DNA from: Cognatilysobacter tabacisoli
GTDB taxonomy: Bacteria > Pseudomonadota > Gammaproteobacteria > Xanthomonadales > Xanthomonadaceae
NCBI RefSeq assembly: GCF_003586305.1
Contig: NZ_QXJI01000001.1
Location: forward strand, 1,488,001-1,552,000
Reading direction: 5' to 3'
DNA: 64,000 nucleotides
Below, one piece after another: positions 20,961 through 29,484 of this stretch. Made by a program: the position numbers and the translations under genes. The notes under the pieces were generated by a model. The model saw only the letters and a program-made list of their open reading frames with translations, searched no databases and was not told the DNA's origin. Numbering within the stretch: position 1 is the stretch's first letter; every line of letters starts with the position of its first letter.

Positions 20961-21950
20961 ATGGCCCTGCACGACAGCATCCTCGACACCATCGGCAGCA
21001 CCCCGATCGTCAAGCTGCACCGCCTGCCACCGGCGCACGTGTCGCTGTACGTCAAGGTCGAATCGTTCAACCCCGGCGGTTCGGTCAAGGACCGGCTGGC
21101 GTTGGCGATCGTGCTCGACGCCGAGCGCCGCGGCGTATTGAAGCCCGGCCAGACGATCGTCGAGGCGACGTCGGGCAACACCGGCATCGCGCTGGCGATG
21201 GTCGCCGCCGCGCGCGGCTACCCGTTCGTCGCGGTGATGACCGAAACGTTTTCGGTCGAGCGCCGCAAGCTGATGCGCGCGTACGGCGCCAGGGTGATCC
21301 TGACGCCCGCCGCCGAGCGCGGCAGCGGCATGGTGCGGCGGGCGAAGGAGCTCGCCGAACAGCACGGGTGGTTCCTGGCGCGCCAGTTCGAGAACGAGGC
21401 CAACCCCGCCTACCACCGCAGCACGACCGGCCCGGAGATCCTGCGCGACTTCGCCGGCAAGCGGCTGGACTACTTCGTCAGCGGCTGGGGCACCGGCGGC
21501 ACGATCACCGGCGCCGGCGAGGTGCTCAAGCTGGCGCGCCCGGACCTCAAGGTGATCGCGTCCGAGCCGGCCGGCGCGGCGCTGCTCGCCGGCCAGCCGT
21601 GGCAGCCGCACCGGATCCAGGGCTGGACGCCGGACTTCGTGCCGGCGGTGCTGAACCGCGCCGTCGCCGACGAGGTCCGCCGCGTCGACGACGTGCTCGC
21701 GCGCGACACCGCGCGCCGGCTCGCCGCGGAGGAAGGCATCTTCGTCGGCATCTCCGCCGGCGCGACGCTGGCGACCGCGCTCGAGGTCGCGCGCGACGCG
21801 CCGGACGGCTCGGTGCTGCTGGCGATGCTGCCCGACACCGGCGAGCGCTACCTGTCGACGTTCCTGTTCGAGGGCGTGCACGACGGATCCGACGACGAGT
21901 GGCTCGCTTCGCTGTCGGCACCGAGCGCGGCGGACGCCGCCGCGGCCTGA
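20961..21950 (+). CDS. cysK: Cysteine synthase A (O-acetylserine sulfhydrylase)
   Basis: 329-residue PLP enzyme joining sulfide to O-acetylserine. The PLP lysine is K43 in NPGGSVKDRLAL; the substrate loop is EATSGNTGIALAM, the phosphate loop GTGGTITG, and the C-terminal ISAGATLATAL and LPDTGERYLST are also conserved. Length and lack of a CBS or TusA extension point to CysK rather than CysM or cystathionine beta-synthase, though CysM is not fully excluded. ATG 20961 was chosen because family similarity starts there; the longer open frame upstream is inside cysG. Confidence 0.95.
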   Translation: MALHDSILDTIGSTPIVKLHRLPPAHVSLYVKVESFNPGGSVKDRLALAIVLDAERRGVLKPGQTIVEATSGNTGIALAMVAAARGYPFVAVMTETFSVERRKLMRAYGARVILTPAAERGSGMVRRAKELAEQHGWFLARQFENEANPAYHRSTTGPEILRDFAGKRLDYFVSGWGTGGTITGAGEVLKLARPDLKVIASEPAGAALLAGQPWQPHRIQGWTPDFVPAVLNRAVADEVRRVDDVLARDTARRLAAEEGIFVGISAGATLATALEVARDAPDGSVLLAMLPDTGERYLSTFLFEGVHDGSDDEWLASLSAPSAADAAAA

Positions 21951-21968
21951 ACGCGCGCGCGCCGTTAC

Positions 21969-22016
21969 AGGCAACAAGCCGGGTAACAGCGCGGGCAACA
22001 CCGCGCGCAAACCGGA
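21969..22016. repeat. Degenerate 12-bp tandem repeat between cysK and amgK
   Basis: Four 12-nt units in register: AGGCAACAAGCC, GGGTAACAGCGC, GGGCAACACCGC, GCGCAAACCGGA. The common core is GGYAACA; the last copy is the most diverged. No frame across it continues a known protein. Purpose unknown. Confidence 0.5.
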
Positions 22017-22035
22017 CGCGGTCGAATTCCCCCGC

Positions 22036-22054
22036 GGGTAGCGCGCCGCTACCC
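22036..22054. repeat. Perfect inverted repeat upstream of amgK
   Basis: GGGTAGCG-CGC-CGCTACCC, 8-bp arms with a 3-nt centre, ending 34 nt before the amgK ATG and overlapping the best -10-like sequence (TACCCTAT). Candidate operator of the recycling operon, or a leader hairpin. Confidence 0.45.
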
Positions 22055-22088
22055 TATCCGGGCGCGGCGCCTGCCGCCCGGAGCCCGC

Positions 22089-23108
22089 ATGTCCCAACCC
22101 GTTGCCACCCCCGTCGCCAGTGACGACCGCGCCGACGCGCGGCTGGCCTTCGCCCGCGCCGCCAGCGGCGATCCCGCGCTGGCGCTCGAGCGCGCGTCGG
22201 TCGACGCCGGCTTCCGCAGCTACTGGCGCGCCGAGCGCGCCGGCGGCGCGAGCCTGATCGTCATGGACTCCCCGCCCGACAAGGAGGACGTGCGCCCGTG
22301 GCTGCGCATCCGCGACCTGCTCGAGGCCGGCGGCGTGCGCGTGCCGCGCGTGCTGGCCCGCGACGTCGACGCCGGCTTCCTGCTGCTCGAGGACCTCGGC
22401 CGGCAGACCTACCTGCACGCGATCGATGACGCCAACGCGGCGCCGCTGTTCGACGCCGCGATCGGCCAGCTGCTGAAGCTGCAGGCGATCGCCCCGCCCG
22501 CCGACCTGCCGGCCTACGACGAGCCGCTGCTGGCGCGCGAGCTGCGGCTGTTCGACGAGTGGTTCCTCGGCCGCCACCTCGGCGCCACGCTCGACTGCGG
22601 CGCGATGGAGGCCCTCGACGGCGTGTACCGCCGGCTGATCGACGCCGCGCTCGCGCAGCCGCAGGTGCTGGTGCACCGCGACTTCATGCCGCGCAACCTA
22701 ATGCCGGCCGACGACGGCCCGGCCGTGCTCGACTTCCAGGACGCGGTGCGCGGCCCCGTCGCGTACGACGTGCTCAGCCTGTTCAAGGACGCGTTCCTGA
22801 GCTGGCCGGCCGAGCGAGTCGACGACTGGGTCGGCGACTACCACGCGCGCGCGCTGGCCGCCGGCATCGCCGTGCCCCCGCTGGCGCAGTTCCGCCGCGA
22901 CGTCGACTGGATCGGCGTGCAGCGGCACCTGAAGGTGCTCGGGATCTTCGCCCGCCTCAACCACCGCGACGGCAAGCCGCACTACGTCGCCGATGCGCCG
23001 CGCTTCGTCGCGTACCTCGACGGCGTGCTGCCGCGCTATCCGGAACTCGCGCCGCTGGCGTCGATCATCGACGCGCTGGTGCGGCCGGCGATGGCGTCGC
23101 GCGCATGA
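22089..23108 (+). CDS. amgK: N-acetylmuramate/N-acetylglucosamine anomeric kinase AmgK
   Basis: 339-residue kinase of the aminoglycoside phosphotransferase (APH) fold. The catalytic loop is VLVHRDFMPRNLM and the metal-binding DFG-equivalent is VLDFQDAVRGP; the C-terminal RHLKVLGIFARLNHRDGKP is typical of AmgK. It phosphorylates MurNAc at C1, the first step of the recycling route that bypasses MurA/MurB. The strict pairing with murU 10 nt downstream makes AmgK far more likely than an antibiotic kinase. An inverted repeat (22036-22054) precedes it. Confidence 0.92.
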   Translation: MSQPVATPVASDDRADARLAFARAASGDPALALERASVDAGFRSYWRAERAGGASLIVMDSPPDKEDVRPWLRIRDLLEAGGVRVPRVLARDVDAGFLLLEDLGRQTYLHAIDDANAAPLFDAAIGQLLKLQAIAPPADLPAYDEPLLARELRLFDEWFLGRHLGATLDCGAMEALDGVYRRLIDAALAQPQVLVHRDFMPRNLMPADDGPAVLDFQDAVRGPVAYDVLSLFKDAFLSWPAERVDDWVGDYHARALAAGIAVPPLAQFRRDVDWIGVQRHLKVLGIFARLNHRDGKPHYVADAPRFVAYLDGVLPRYPELAPLASIIDALVRPAMASRA

Positions 23109-23118
23109 GCTACGCGCG

Positions 23119-23850
23119 ATGAAGGCGCTGATCTTCGCCGCCGGCCTGGGCGAGCGCATGCGGCCGCTGACCGACACGACGCCGAAGCCGCTGCTGCCGG
23201 TCGGCGGCAAGCCGCTGATCGTCTGGCACCTCGAGAAGCTGGCCGCGATCGGCGTGCGCGACGTCGTCGTCAACACGAGCTGGCTGGCCGAGCAGTTCCC
23301 GCGCACGCTCGGCGACGGCGCGCACTGGGGCCTGCGGCTGCACTACTCGTACGAGGGTCCGCGGCCGCTGGAGACCGGCGGCGGCATGCTGCACGCGCTG
23401 CCGCTGCTCGCCGGCGACGCCGTCGGCGGCGGCGCATCGCCGGACGAACCGTTCCTGCTGGTGAACGGCGACGTCTGGACCGACCACGACTTCGCCGCGC
23501 TGCCGCGCGCGCCCGCCGGCCTCGCCCACCTGGTGATGGTCGACCGCCCGCCGCAGGCCGCGCGCGGCGACTTCGCGCTCGACGCCGACGGCCGCGTGCG
23601 CAGCGACGGCCCGGATCCGTTGACGTACGCCGGCCTCGGTGTGTTCCGACCGCTCGTGCTTCACGACTGGCGCGCGCACACCACCGATGCCGGCGCCGAC
23701 GAATCGCCGCCGCGCTTCCGCCTCGCCCCGATCCTGCGCGCGCACATGGCCGCGGGCGCGATCACCGGCGAGCACTACCGCGGCCGCTGGACCGACGTCG
23801 GCACGCCGGAGCGGCTGGCCGTGCTGGATGCGGACCTGTCGGCGCACTGA
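23119..23850 (+). CDS. murU: N-acetylmuramate alpha-1-phosphate uridylyltransferase MurU
   Basis: 243-residue nucleotidyltransferase. The NTP-binding signature is FAAGLGERMRPLTDTTPKPL, followed by FLLVNGDVWTDHDF (metal-binding Asp) and YAGLGVFRP. It makes UDP-MurNAc from MurNAc-1-phosphate produced by AmgK. Start at 23119 because similarity begins at MKALIFAAG; longer upstream frames lie inside amgK. The AmgK-MurU route gives intrinsic fosfomycin tolerance in pseudomonads, where MurA is bypassed; murA itself is 6.5 kb downstream here. Confidence 0.93.
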   Translation: MKALIFAAGLGERMRPLTDTTPKPLLPVGGKPLIVWHLEKLAAIGVRDVVVNTSWLAEQFPRTLGDGAHWGLRLHYSYEGPRPLETGGGMLHALPLLAGDAVGGGASPDEPFLLVNGDVWTDHDFAALPRAPAGLAHLVMVDRPPQAARGDFALDADGRVRSDGPDPLTYAGLGVFRPLVLHDWRAHTTDAGADESPPRFRLAPILRAHMAAGAITGEHYRGRWTDVGTPERLAVLDADLSAH

Positions 23851-23885
23851 CGCCTTGCGCAGGCGCCGCCTTGCGATGGTCCGCG

Positions 23886-24581
23886 CTACGGCGCGGTGTC
23901 GAGCGTCGCGCGCAGGAACGGCACCGTGATCCGCCGCTGCGCGGCGAGCGAGGCGCGATCGAGGCGGTCGAACAGCGCGGTGAGGCCGGCGAGGTCGCGG
24001 CCGACCCGGCGCAGCAGCCAGTCGATCGCCGCCTCGTCCAGCACCACGCCGCGACGCTGGGCGCGCTGGCGCAGCAGCTCGCGGCGGCCCTCGTCGTCGA
24101 GCGGCGACAGCGCGACGCGCGCGCACTGCGACAGCCGCGAGCGCAGGTCCGGCAGCACCAGCGCGAGGTCGTCGGGATTGCCGCGCGCGGCGTAGATCAC
24201 CGCGACGCCGGCGGCGCGTGCGCGGTTGTGCGCGTCGAACAGCGCGACCTCGTCGTCGCGGTGGCCGGCGATCGCGTCGACGCCGTCGAGCGCGAGCAGG
24301 TCGTTACCGTCGAGCGCATCGAGCGCATCGCGCAGCCGGCCGGCCGCCGCGCGCAGCGGCAGGTAGGCCGCACGGCGGCCCGCCTGCTCGGCGACGGCGC
24401 AGGCGCCGAGCAGCAGGTGGGTCTTGCCGCTGCCGCCCGGCCCGACGAGATACAGCCACTCGCCGCCGGCACGCGCCAGCGCGTCGAGCTGCGCCAACGC
24501 CCCGGCCGGTGCGCCGACGAAGGTGTCGATTCGCTGGTCCGGCGGGTAGCGCAGCGCCAGCGGCAGCTGCGGGACGCTCAT
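23886..24581 (-). CDS. hda: DnaA regulatory inactivator Hda
   Basis: 231-residue AAA+ protein of the DnaA/Hda family. It has the N-terminal QLPLALRYPPDQRIDTF (with the short QLPLAL clamp-binding-like peptide at residues 5-10), Walker A GPGGSGKTHLLLG, Walker B LLALDGVDAI, and the arginine-finger region LPDLRSRLSQC. The DNA-binding domain IV of DnaA is absent, which marks Hda. With the beta clamp it stimulates ATP hydrolysis on DnaA and stops re-initiation. The start overlaps the end of the perM-like gene (ATGA). Confidence 0.93.
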   Translation of the reverse strand: MSVPQLPLALRYPPDQRIDTFVGAPAGALAQLDALARAGGEWLYLVGPGGSGKTHLLLGACAVAEQAGRRAAYLPLRAAAGRLRDALDALDGNDLLALDGVDAIAGHRDDEVALFDAHNRARAAGVAVIYAARGNPDDLALVLPDLRSRLSQCARVALSPLDDEGRRELLRQRAQRRGVVLDEAAIDWLLRRVGRDLAGLTALFDRLDRASLAAQRRITVPFLRATLDTAP

Positions 24582-25756
24582 CCCGGACGGTGTTCCGCGG
24601 TCGGGACCGCGTCGATCGCCGCCGCGTCGGCGTCGACCTCCACGCCCGCCGCGACCGCATCGTCGGCGTGCGTGCCGGCATACAGGCGGCTGTGGGTGTA
24701 ACGCTCCTGCGCGTAGCGCAGCAGCACGTTGATCACCGCGGCGGCCGGCAGCGCCAGCAGCATGCCGAGGAAGCCGAACAGCTGGCCGCCGGCCAGCACC
24801 GCGAAGATCACCGCGAGCGGGTGCAGGCCGATGCGGTCGCCGACCAGCTTCGGCGTCAGCCAGTAGCTCTCGATCACTTGGCCGACGCCGAACACGGCGA
24901 GCACGCCGGCCACGTGCTGCCAGTCGCCGTACTGCACCAGCGCGGCGATCGTGCCGAGGATGATGCCGCTGGCCGGGCCCAGGTACGGCACGAAGGTCAG
25001 CAGGCCGGCGATCAGGCCGATCAGGATGCCCAGGTCCAGCCCGACGGCCCACAGCCCGAGCCCGTACATCACGCCGAGCACCAGCATCACCAGGAACTGG
25101 CCGCGCAGGAACGCGCCGAGCACGTCGCTGGACTCGCGCGCCAGCCGGCTGACGGTGGCGAGGTGGTCGCGCGGAACCAGCAGCGCGACGCGCGCGACCA
25201 GCAGGTCCCAGTCGCGCAGGAAGAAGAACGCCAGCACCGGCAGCAGCACGATGTTCGCGACCCAGCCGAGCACCGCGAAGCTCGAGCGCGACACGTAGCC
25301 GAGCAGGGTCGACGCCACGCCGCCGGCGCGCTCCCAGTTGCCGCGGACTAGGTCGACCAGGTGGTCGAGATCGAGCCAGGTGCTGATCTCCAGCCGCGTC
25401 CGCGCCTCGACCCACGGCAAAGCCACGCCGAGAAACCAGTCGCGGTACTTCGGCAGCGACTCCACCAGCGTCGCGACCTGGCGCTCGAGCATGGGAACCA
25501 GCAGCACCAGCACGATCAGCACCAGCAGCGACATGGCGCTGAACACCCACGCGACCGCGGTGTTGCGAGAGTGGCCGCGCGCCTCGATGCGGTCGACCAG
25601 CGGGTCGCCGAGCCAGCCGAGCATCGCCGCGATCACGAACGGCGTCAGCACCGGTGCCAGCAACCACAGAAGCCACAGCGCGGCGAGCGCGAGCGCGGCC
25701 CACTGCAGGCGCTTGAGGAACAGAGCGATGTCGTGCAGCGGGCTCGGCGAATCCAT
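24578..25756 (-). CDS. AI-2E family transporter / PerM-like permease
   Basis: 392-residue inner-membrane protein with about eight membrane segments, for example LQWAALALAALWLLWLLAPV near the start and LGILIGLIAGLLTFVPYLGP in the second half. The latter contains the FVPYLGP signature, followed by the ESYWLTPKLVG motif of the AI-2E/PerM family. It has a long amphipathic region between membrane helices 3 and 4. The substrate is unknown for this subgroup. The C-terminus is an acidic Ala-rich tail. Overlaps hda by ATGA and the DUF2066 gene stop by one base, so three genes form one coupled operon. The same hda-perM-purM neighbourhood is seen in other gammaproteobacteria. Confidence 0.92.
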   Translation of the reverse strand: MDSPSPLHDIALFLKRLQWAALALAALWLLWLLAPVLTPFVIAAMLGWLGDPLVDRIEARGHSRNTAVAWVFSAMSLLVLIVLVLLVPMLERQVATLVESLPKYRDWFLGVALPWVEARTRLEISTWLDLDHLVDLVRGNWERAGGVASTLLGYVSRSSFAVLGWVANIVLLPVLAFFFLRDWDLLVARVALLVPRDHLATVSRLARESSDVLGAFLRGQFLVMLVLGVMYGLGLWAVGLDLGILIGLIAGLLTFVPYLGPASGIILGTIAALVQYGDWQHVAGVLAVFGVGQVIESYWLTPKLVGDRIGLHPLAVIFAVLAGGQLFGFLGMLLALPAAAVINVLLRYAQERYTHSRLYAGTHADDAVAAGVEVDADAAAIDAVPTAEHRPG

Positions 25757-26829
25757 CAGCGCACCACGTAGACCGGTGCGTCGCCATCGACGGCCTGGAT
25801 GACCGAATCGTTGGCGCTCGCCCGGCGCAGGCCCGCGAGCCCGCTGATCAGCTGCAGTTCCAGCACCACCCCGTCCGGACCGGCGCTGACCGGCTTGACG
25901 CCGCGCACCACCGACAGCTTCTGCAGGTAGCCGGACAGCCGCATGTAGTCGTCGGCGCTGTCGATGCCGTTGAACCGCACCTGGTACGCGCCCGGCGGCC
26001 CGGCGCCCGGGCTGCGCTTGGCGTAGCGGCGCACCAGCGCGTCGGCCGCGCCGTCGGCGCCGGCCGACATCGCCCGGCGCGCATCGGCATCGCTGCTGGT
26101 CCAGCGCGACAGCACCTTGCCGTTGTCGACGAAGGTCCAGTCGGCGCTCCAGCCGCCCTTGCTGCGGTAGAGCTTGCCGATCAGCTGCATCGGCGGGCTG
26201 TAGCGGGCCGAGGCGCGCGCGACCGCGGCGCTGTCGCCGCGCCAGATCGCGCCGACCACGGCCTGCTCGGCGGCGGTGCCCGACGGCAGGCCCAGTCGGT
26301 AGCCACGCTCGGTGGCGCGGTTCAGCGCCGGGCGCGCCGCGTTCGACTGCGGCAGCCCCACCAGGCGCGGGCCGCTGCCGTCGTCGATCGCCAGCCACAA
26401 CACCGGCTTCGGCCGCGGCTGCGGCCAGATCGGCAGGCCCAGCGTTGCGGCCAGCTCGTTCACCTTCTCCGCGTCGAACCGCACCACCAGCGTGGTCCGG
26501 AACGTCGGCGCGCCGGTCGACGACAGGCCTTCGTCCTGGCGGTAGTCGTAGCCGTCGACGTAGCGCCGCGCCTCGCGCAGCTCCTGCCCGACGCCGGGCT
26601 TGCCGGCGGCGCTGCGGTCGCCCGACAGCTTGCCAAGCACCTGGGCGAGGGCGCGGGCAAAGGCCGTGTTCCGCTCGCCCTCGCCCTGGCCGTTGACCGG
26701 CACTTCCGCCGCGTACGGGCCGGAGGCGGACACGCGGTCGCCCTCGACCCGCTGGGCGAAGGCACTCGCCGCTAGCAGCCACAGCGCGATCGCGCACCAC
26801 ACCCGGATTGCGGCAGACATTGCGGGCAT
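25756..26829 (-). CDS. DUF2066 domain-containing exported protein
   Basis: 357-residue protein with a Sec signal peptide (about 1-25, ending ASAFAQ) and the DUF2066 pattern: NTAFARALAQVLGKLSGDRS, FRTTLVVRFDAEKVNELAAT and PVLWLAIDDG. The second half looks like a repeated alpha/beta domain. Function unknown; it is regularly found beside hda/purM. Two ATGs are possible (26829, 26820); the first has AGGGAC upstream and is used here. The stop overlaps the perM-like start by one base. Divergent from purM. Confidence 0.88.
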   Translation of the reverse strand: MPAMSAAIRVWCAIALWLLAASAFAQRVEGDRVSASGPYAAEVPVNGQGEGERNTAFARALAQVLGKLSGDRSAAGKPGVGQELREARRYVDGYDYRQDEGLSSTGAPTFRTTLVVRFDAEKVNELAATLGLPIWPQPRPKPVLWLAIDDGSGPRLVGLPQSNAARPALNRATERGYRLGLPSGTAAEQAVVGAIWRGDSAAVARASARYSPPMQLIGKLYRSKGGWSADWTFVDNGKVLSRWTSSDADARRAMSAGADGAADALVRRYAKRSPGAGPPGAYQVRFNGIDSADDYMRLSGYLQKLSVVRGVKPVSAGPDGVVLELQLISGLAGLRRASANDSVIQAVDGDAPVYVVR

Positions 26830-26917
26830 TGCCGTCCCTAGACTTAAAATTCGAGCCGAAATGGTGCCGTAGCGGCGCCGGAACGTCCATTCGGACGCAA
26901 TGGCGCAGCGAACCGAC

Positions 26918-26926
26918 TGCTAAAAT
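26918..26926 (+). promoter_or_regulatory. Extended -10 promoter of purM
   Basis: TGC-TAAAAT, an extended -10 element 37 nt before the purM GTG start; no clear -35. A PurR box was looked for by eye and not seen. Confidence 0.6.
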
Positions 26927-26963
26927 CGCGGGCCCCGCTGCTTGAACACCTGCCGAGCCCGCC

Positions 26964-28019
26964 GTGACCCAGCCTACTCCCCCTGCCGTGACGCCGTTGA
27001 CCTATCGCGATGCCGGCGTGGACATCGACGCGGGCAACGAGGTCGTCGAGCGCATCAAGCCGCTGGTCAAGCGCAGCTTCCGTCCCGAGGTCATGGGCGG
27101 GCTGGGCGGATTCGGCGCGCTGTTCGACCTGTCGGGCAAGTACAAGGAGCCGGTGCTGGTCTCCGGCACCGACGGCGTCGGCACCAAGCTCAAGCTGGCG
27201 CAGCAGCTGAACCGCCACGACACCATCGGCATCGACCTGGTCGGCATGTGCGTCAACGACGTGCTGGTGCAGGGCGCCGAGCCGCTGTTCTTCCTCGACT
27301 ACTTCGCCACCGGCAAGCTCGATGTCGACACGACCGTCGCCGTGGTCGGCGGCATCGCCAGGGGCTGCGAGCTGTCGGGCTGCGCGCTGATCGGCGGCGA
27401 GACCGCCGAGATGCCCGACATGTACCCGCCGGGCGAGTACGACCTGGCCGGCTTCTGCGTCGCCGCGGTCGAGAAGTCCAAGCTCCTCGACGGCAGCAAG
27501 GTCCGCGCCGGCGACGTGCTGCTCGGCATCGCGTCGAGCGGCCCGCATTCCAACGGCTATTCGCTGATCCGCCGCATCTACGACCGCGCCGGACGGCCGG
27601 CCGACGTGGACGTCGGCGGCGTCACGCTGATCGACGCGCTGATGGCGCCGACCGCGCTGTACGTCAAGCCGGTGCTGGAGATGCTCGGCCTGCACGGCGG
27701 CAGCATCAACGCCATGGCCCACATCACCGGCGGCGGCCTGACCGAGAACATCATCCGCGTCATTCCGGAGGGCCTCGGGCTCGACATCGAAGCGTCGCAG
27801 ATCGTGCTGCCGCCGGTGTTCGACTGGCTGCAGCGCGAGGGCGCGGTGCCCGACGACGAGATGTGGCGCACGTTCAACTGCGGCGTCGGCTTCGTGCTGG
27901 TCGTGGCGCCGGGCGCCGTCGCCGCGGTGGCCGCCGATCTCGACCGCCTCGGCCTCGTCCACCGCCCGATCGGGCAGGTCGTGGCCGCCCGCGGCGGCGA
28001 GCGAGTGCGGATCGGCTGA
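26964..28019 (+). CDS. purM: Phosphoribosylformylglycinamidine cyclo-ligase PurM
   Basis: 351-residue AIR synthetase, step 5 of purine biosynthesis. Conserved stretches are [18 protein letters not shown] at the N-terminus, [35 protein letters not shown] and [19 protein letters not shown], plus [12 protein letters not shown]. The start is GTG 26964 after an extended -10 promoter. purN follows after 23 nt, as in most proteobacteria. Confidence 0.97.
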   Translation: MTQPTPPAVTPLTYRDAGVDIDAGNEVVERIKPLVKRSFRPEVMGGLGGFGALFDLSGKYKEPVLVSGTDGVGTKLKLAQQLNRHDTIGIDLVGMCVNDVLVQGAEPLFFLDYFATGKLDVDTTVAVVGGIARGCELSGCALIGGETAEMPDMYPPGEYDLAGFCVAAVEKSKLLDGSKVRAGDVLLGIASSGPHSNGYSLIRRIYDRAGRPADVDVGGVTLIDALMAPTALYVKPVLEMLGLHGGSINAMAHITGGGLTENIIRVIPEGLGLDIEASQIVLPPVFDWLQREGAVPDDEMWRTFNCGVGFVLVVAPGAVAAVAADLDRLGLVHRPIGQVVAARGGERVRIG

Positions 28020-28042
28020 CCGCCCGCGACGCCACAGCCGCG

Positions 28043-28711
28043 ATGACCGGACCCGCGCGCCTGCGCCTGGCCGTGCTCGCCTCCGGGCGCGGCAGCAACC
28101 TGCAGGCCATTCTCGACGCGATCGCCCGCGGGGAGCTGCAGGCCGACGTCGCCGCGGTGTTCTCCGACCGGCCGCAGTCGCTGGCCCTGCAGCGCGCGCG
28201 AGACGCCGGCATCGAGGCGCTGGCGGTAGTGCCGAGCGGGTTCGACGATCGATCGCGGTTCGATGAACACCTGTTCAGTCGGATCGATGCGGTTCATCCC
28301 GATGTCATCGTCTGTGCCGGATACATGCGCCTCATCAGCGCAGACGCCGTCGAGGCCCGATCCGGTCGCATGATCAACATCCACCCATCCCTGCTGCCCG
28401 CGTTCAAGGGGCTGCACACCCATCGCCAGGCGCTGGCTGAAGGCGCCACGCGCCACGGCGCCAGTGTCCACTTCGTCACCGCCGACCTCGACGGCGGCCC
28501 GGTGATCGCGCGGGCCGCGATCGACGTGCGCGCCGACGACAGCGAGGCCTCCCTCGCCGCGCGCGTGCTCGAGGTCGAGCATTCCCTGCTGGTTGCAACG
28601 CTGAACCTGTTCGCCGCACGCCGCGTTGGACTCGTCGCGGGCGCGGTCACGCTGGACGGGGAAGCGCTGCGCGCGCCTCTCCAGCTCGATGCCGCGGGGG
28701 CGCTGTGCTGA
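28043..28711 (+). CDS. purN: Phosphoribosylglycinamide formyltransferase PurN
   Basis: 222-residue folate-dependent GAR transformylase. It has VLASGRGSNLQAILDAI (phosphate binding), CAGYMRLIS, and the catalytic Asn-His pair in MINIHPSLLPAFKGLHTHRQ; the catalytic Asp is in TADLDGGPVIA. Second gene of the purMN operon. The last seven bases overlap the GTG start of the first DUF3108 gene, so those genes are probably translated from the same message. Confidence 0.96.
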   Translation: MTGPARLRLAVLASGRGSNLQAILDAIARGELQADVAAVFSDRPQSLALQRARDAGIEALAVVPSGFDDRSRFDEHLFSRIDAVHPDVIVCAGYMRLISADAVEARSGRMINIHPSLLPAFKGLHTHRQALAEGATRHGASVHFVTADLDGGPVIARAAIDVRADDSEASLAARVLEVEHSLLVATLNLFAARRVGLVAGAVTLDGEALRAPLQLDAAGALC

Positions 28712-29484
28712 CGCGCATCGGCGCTGCGCTGCTTGTCGCCGCCTCGTTCGCACTCGGCACCTCCGGCCCGCTGCAGGCGCAAGCCGTCGCGCCGGCGCTC
28801 CCGTCGGCCACCGAATCACCGGTGCCCGCGCCCGCGCCGCTGGAGCCGTTCGTAGCGACCTACCAGGTGTTCAACGGCGGACGGGCGCTGGGTGCCGCGA
28901 CGATGCAGCTCAGCGCCCTTGAAGGTGGCCGGTGGCGGATCGACCTGAGCATGCGCGGCACCGGCCTGTTCAAGGTCGCGGGCCTGAACGCAGAGCAGAG
29001 CACCGTGTTCGACCAGCGCGGCGAAACTTACCGCCCGCTGAGCCAGTCGACGGTGCGGCGGACCGTGTTCACACGCAGGCAGACCACGGGCACCTACGAT
29101 TGGGCGTCGCGTCGTGCGGTGTGGACGGGCGACGTCAAGGAGACGCGGCGGCGCCCGATCGAGCTGCGCGACGGTGACCTGAGCGGCCTGTTGATCAACC
29201 TCGCGGTGATCCGCGACGCCCAGCCCGGCCGCAGCCTCCAGTACCGCTACGTCGACGACGGTCGCACCCGCGACCACCGCTACGTGGTCGCCGCCGAGCG
29301 CGAAAGCGTGCAGGCCGGCGAGCTGGGCTTTAATGCGATGCGGGTCGAACGGGTGTCGGCGGGCAGCGAGGAAACGGTGCTGTGGGTGGCCGAGGGCGTT
29401 CCGACGCCGGTGCGGCTGCTGCAGCGCGAAAACGGGCAGGACACGTACGACCTGCGCCTGGTGGAATACAGAGGAGTGCCATAG
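28705..29484 (+). CDS. DUF3108 domain-containing exported protein (copy 1)
   Basis: 259-residue exported protein: signal peptide LTRIGAALLVAASFALGTSG to about residue 26, a Pro-rich linker (about 27-50), then a DUF3108 beta-rich domain with VATYQVFNGGR, STVFDQRGETYRPLS, GDVKETRRRPIELRDGDL and YRYVDDGRTRDHRYVV. Start is GTG 28705, overlapping purN. Clear paralogue of the next gene (shared STVF, RPLS, YDW, GDV, DLSGLL/DVDALL patterns), so a tandem duplication. Function unknown; the all-beta envelope domain resembles periplasmic lipid- or polysaccharide-handling folds only in general style. Confidence 0.88.
   Translation: MLTRIGAALLVAASFALGTSGPLQAQAVAPALPSATESPVPAPAPLEPFVATYQVFNGGRALGAATMQLSALEGGRWRIDLSMRGTGLFKVAGLNAEQSTVFDQRGETYRPLSQSTVRRTVFTRRQTTGTYDWASRRAVWTGDVKETRRRPIELRDGDLSGLLINLAVIRDAQPGRSLQYRYVDDGRTRDHRYVVAAERESVQAGELGFNAMRVERVSAGSEETVLWVAEGVPTPVRLLQRENGQDTYDLRLVEYRGVP

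Noticed and set aside
20598-22676. 692-codon minus-strand frame across cysG, cysK and amgK
   Set aside because: It crosses three well-supported plus-strand genes and a spacer with dyads; the translation is low-complexity.
22089-23108. Aminoglycoside resistance kinase
   Set aside because: The APH fold is present, but pairing with murU and the C-terminal motifs indicate the cell-wall sugar kinase AmgK.
24578-26890. 770-codon minus-strand frame reading through the DUF2066 gene into perM
   Set aside because: Only its last 392 codons show family similarity; they form the perM-like gene starting at 25756. The upstream part is an out-of-frame shadow of the DUF2066 gene, so no fusion.
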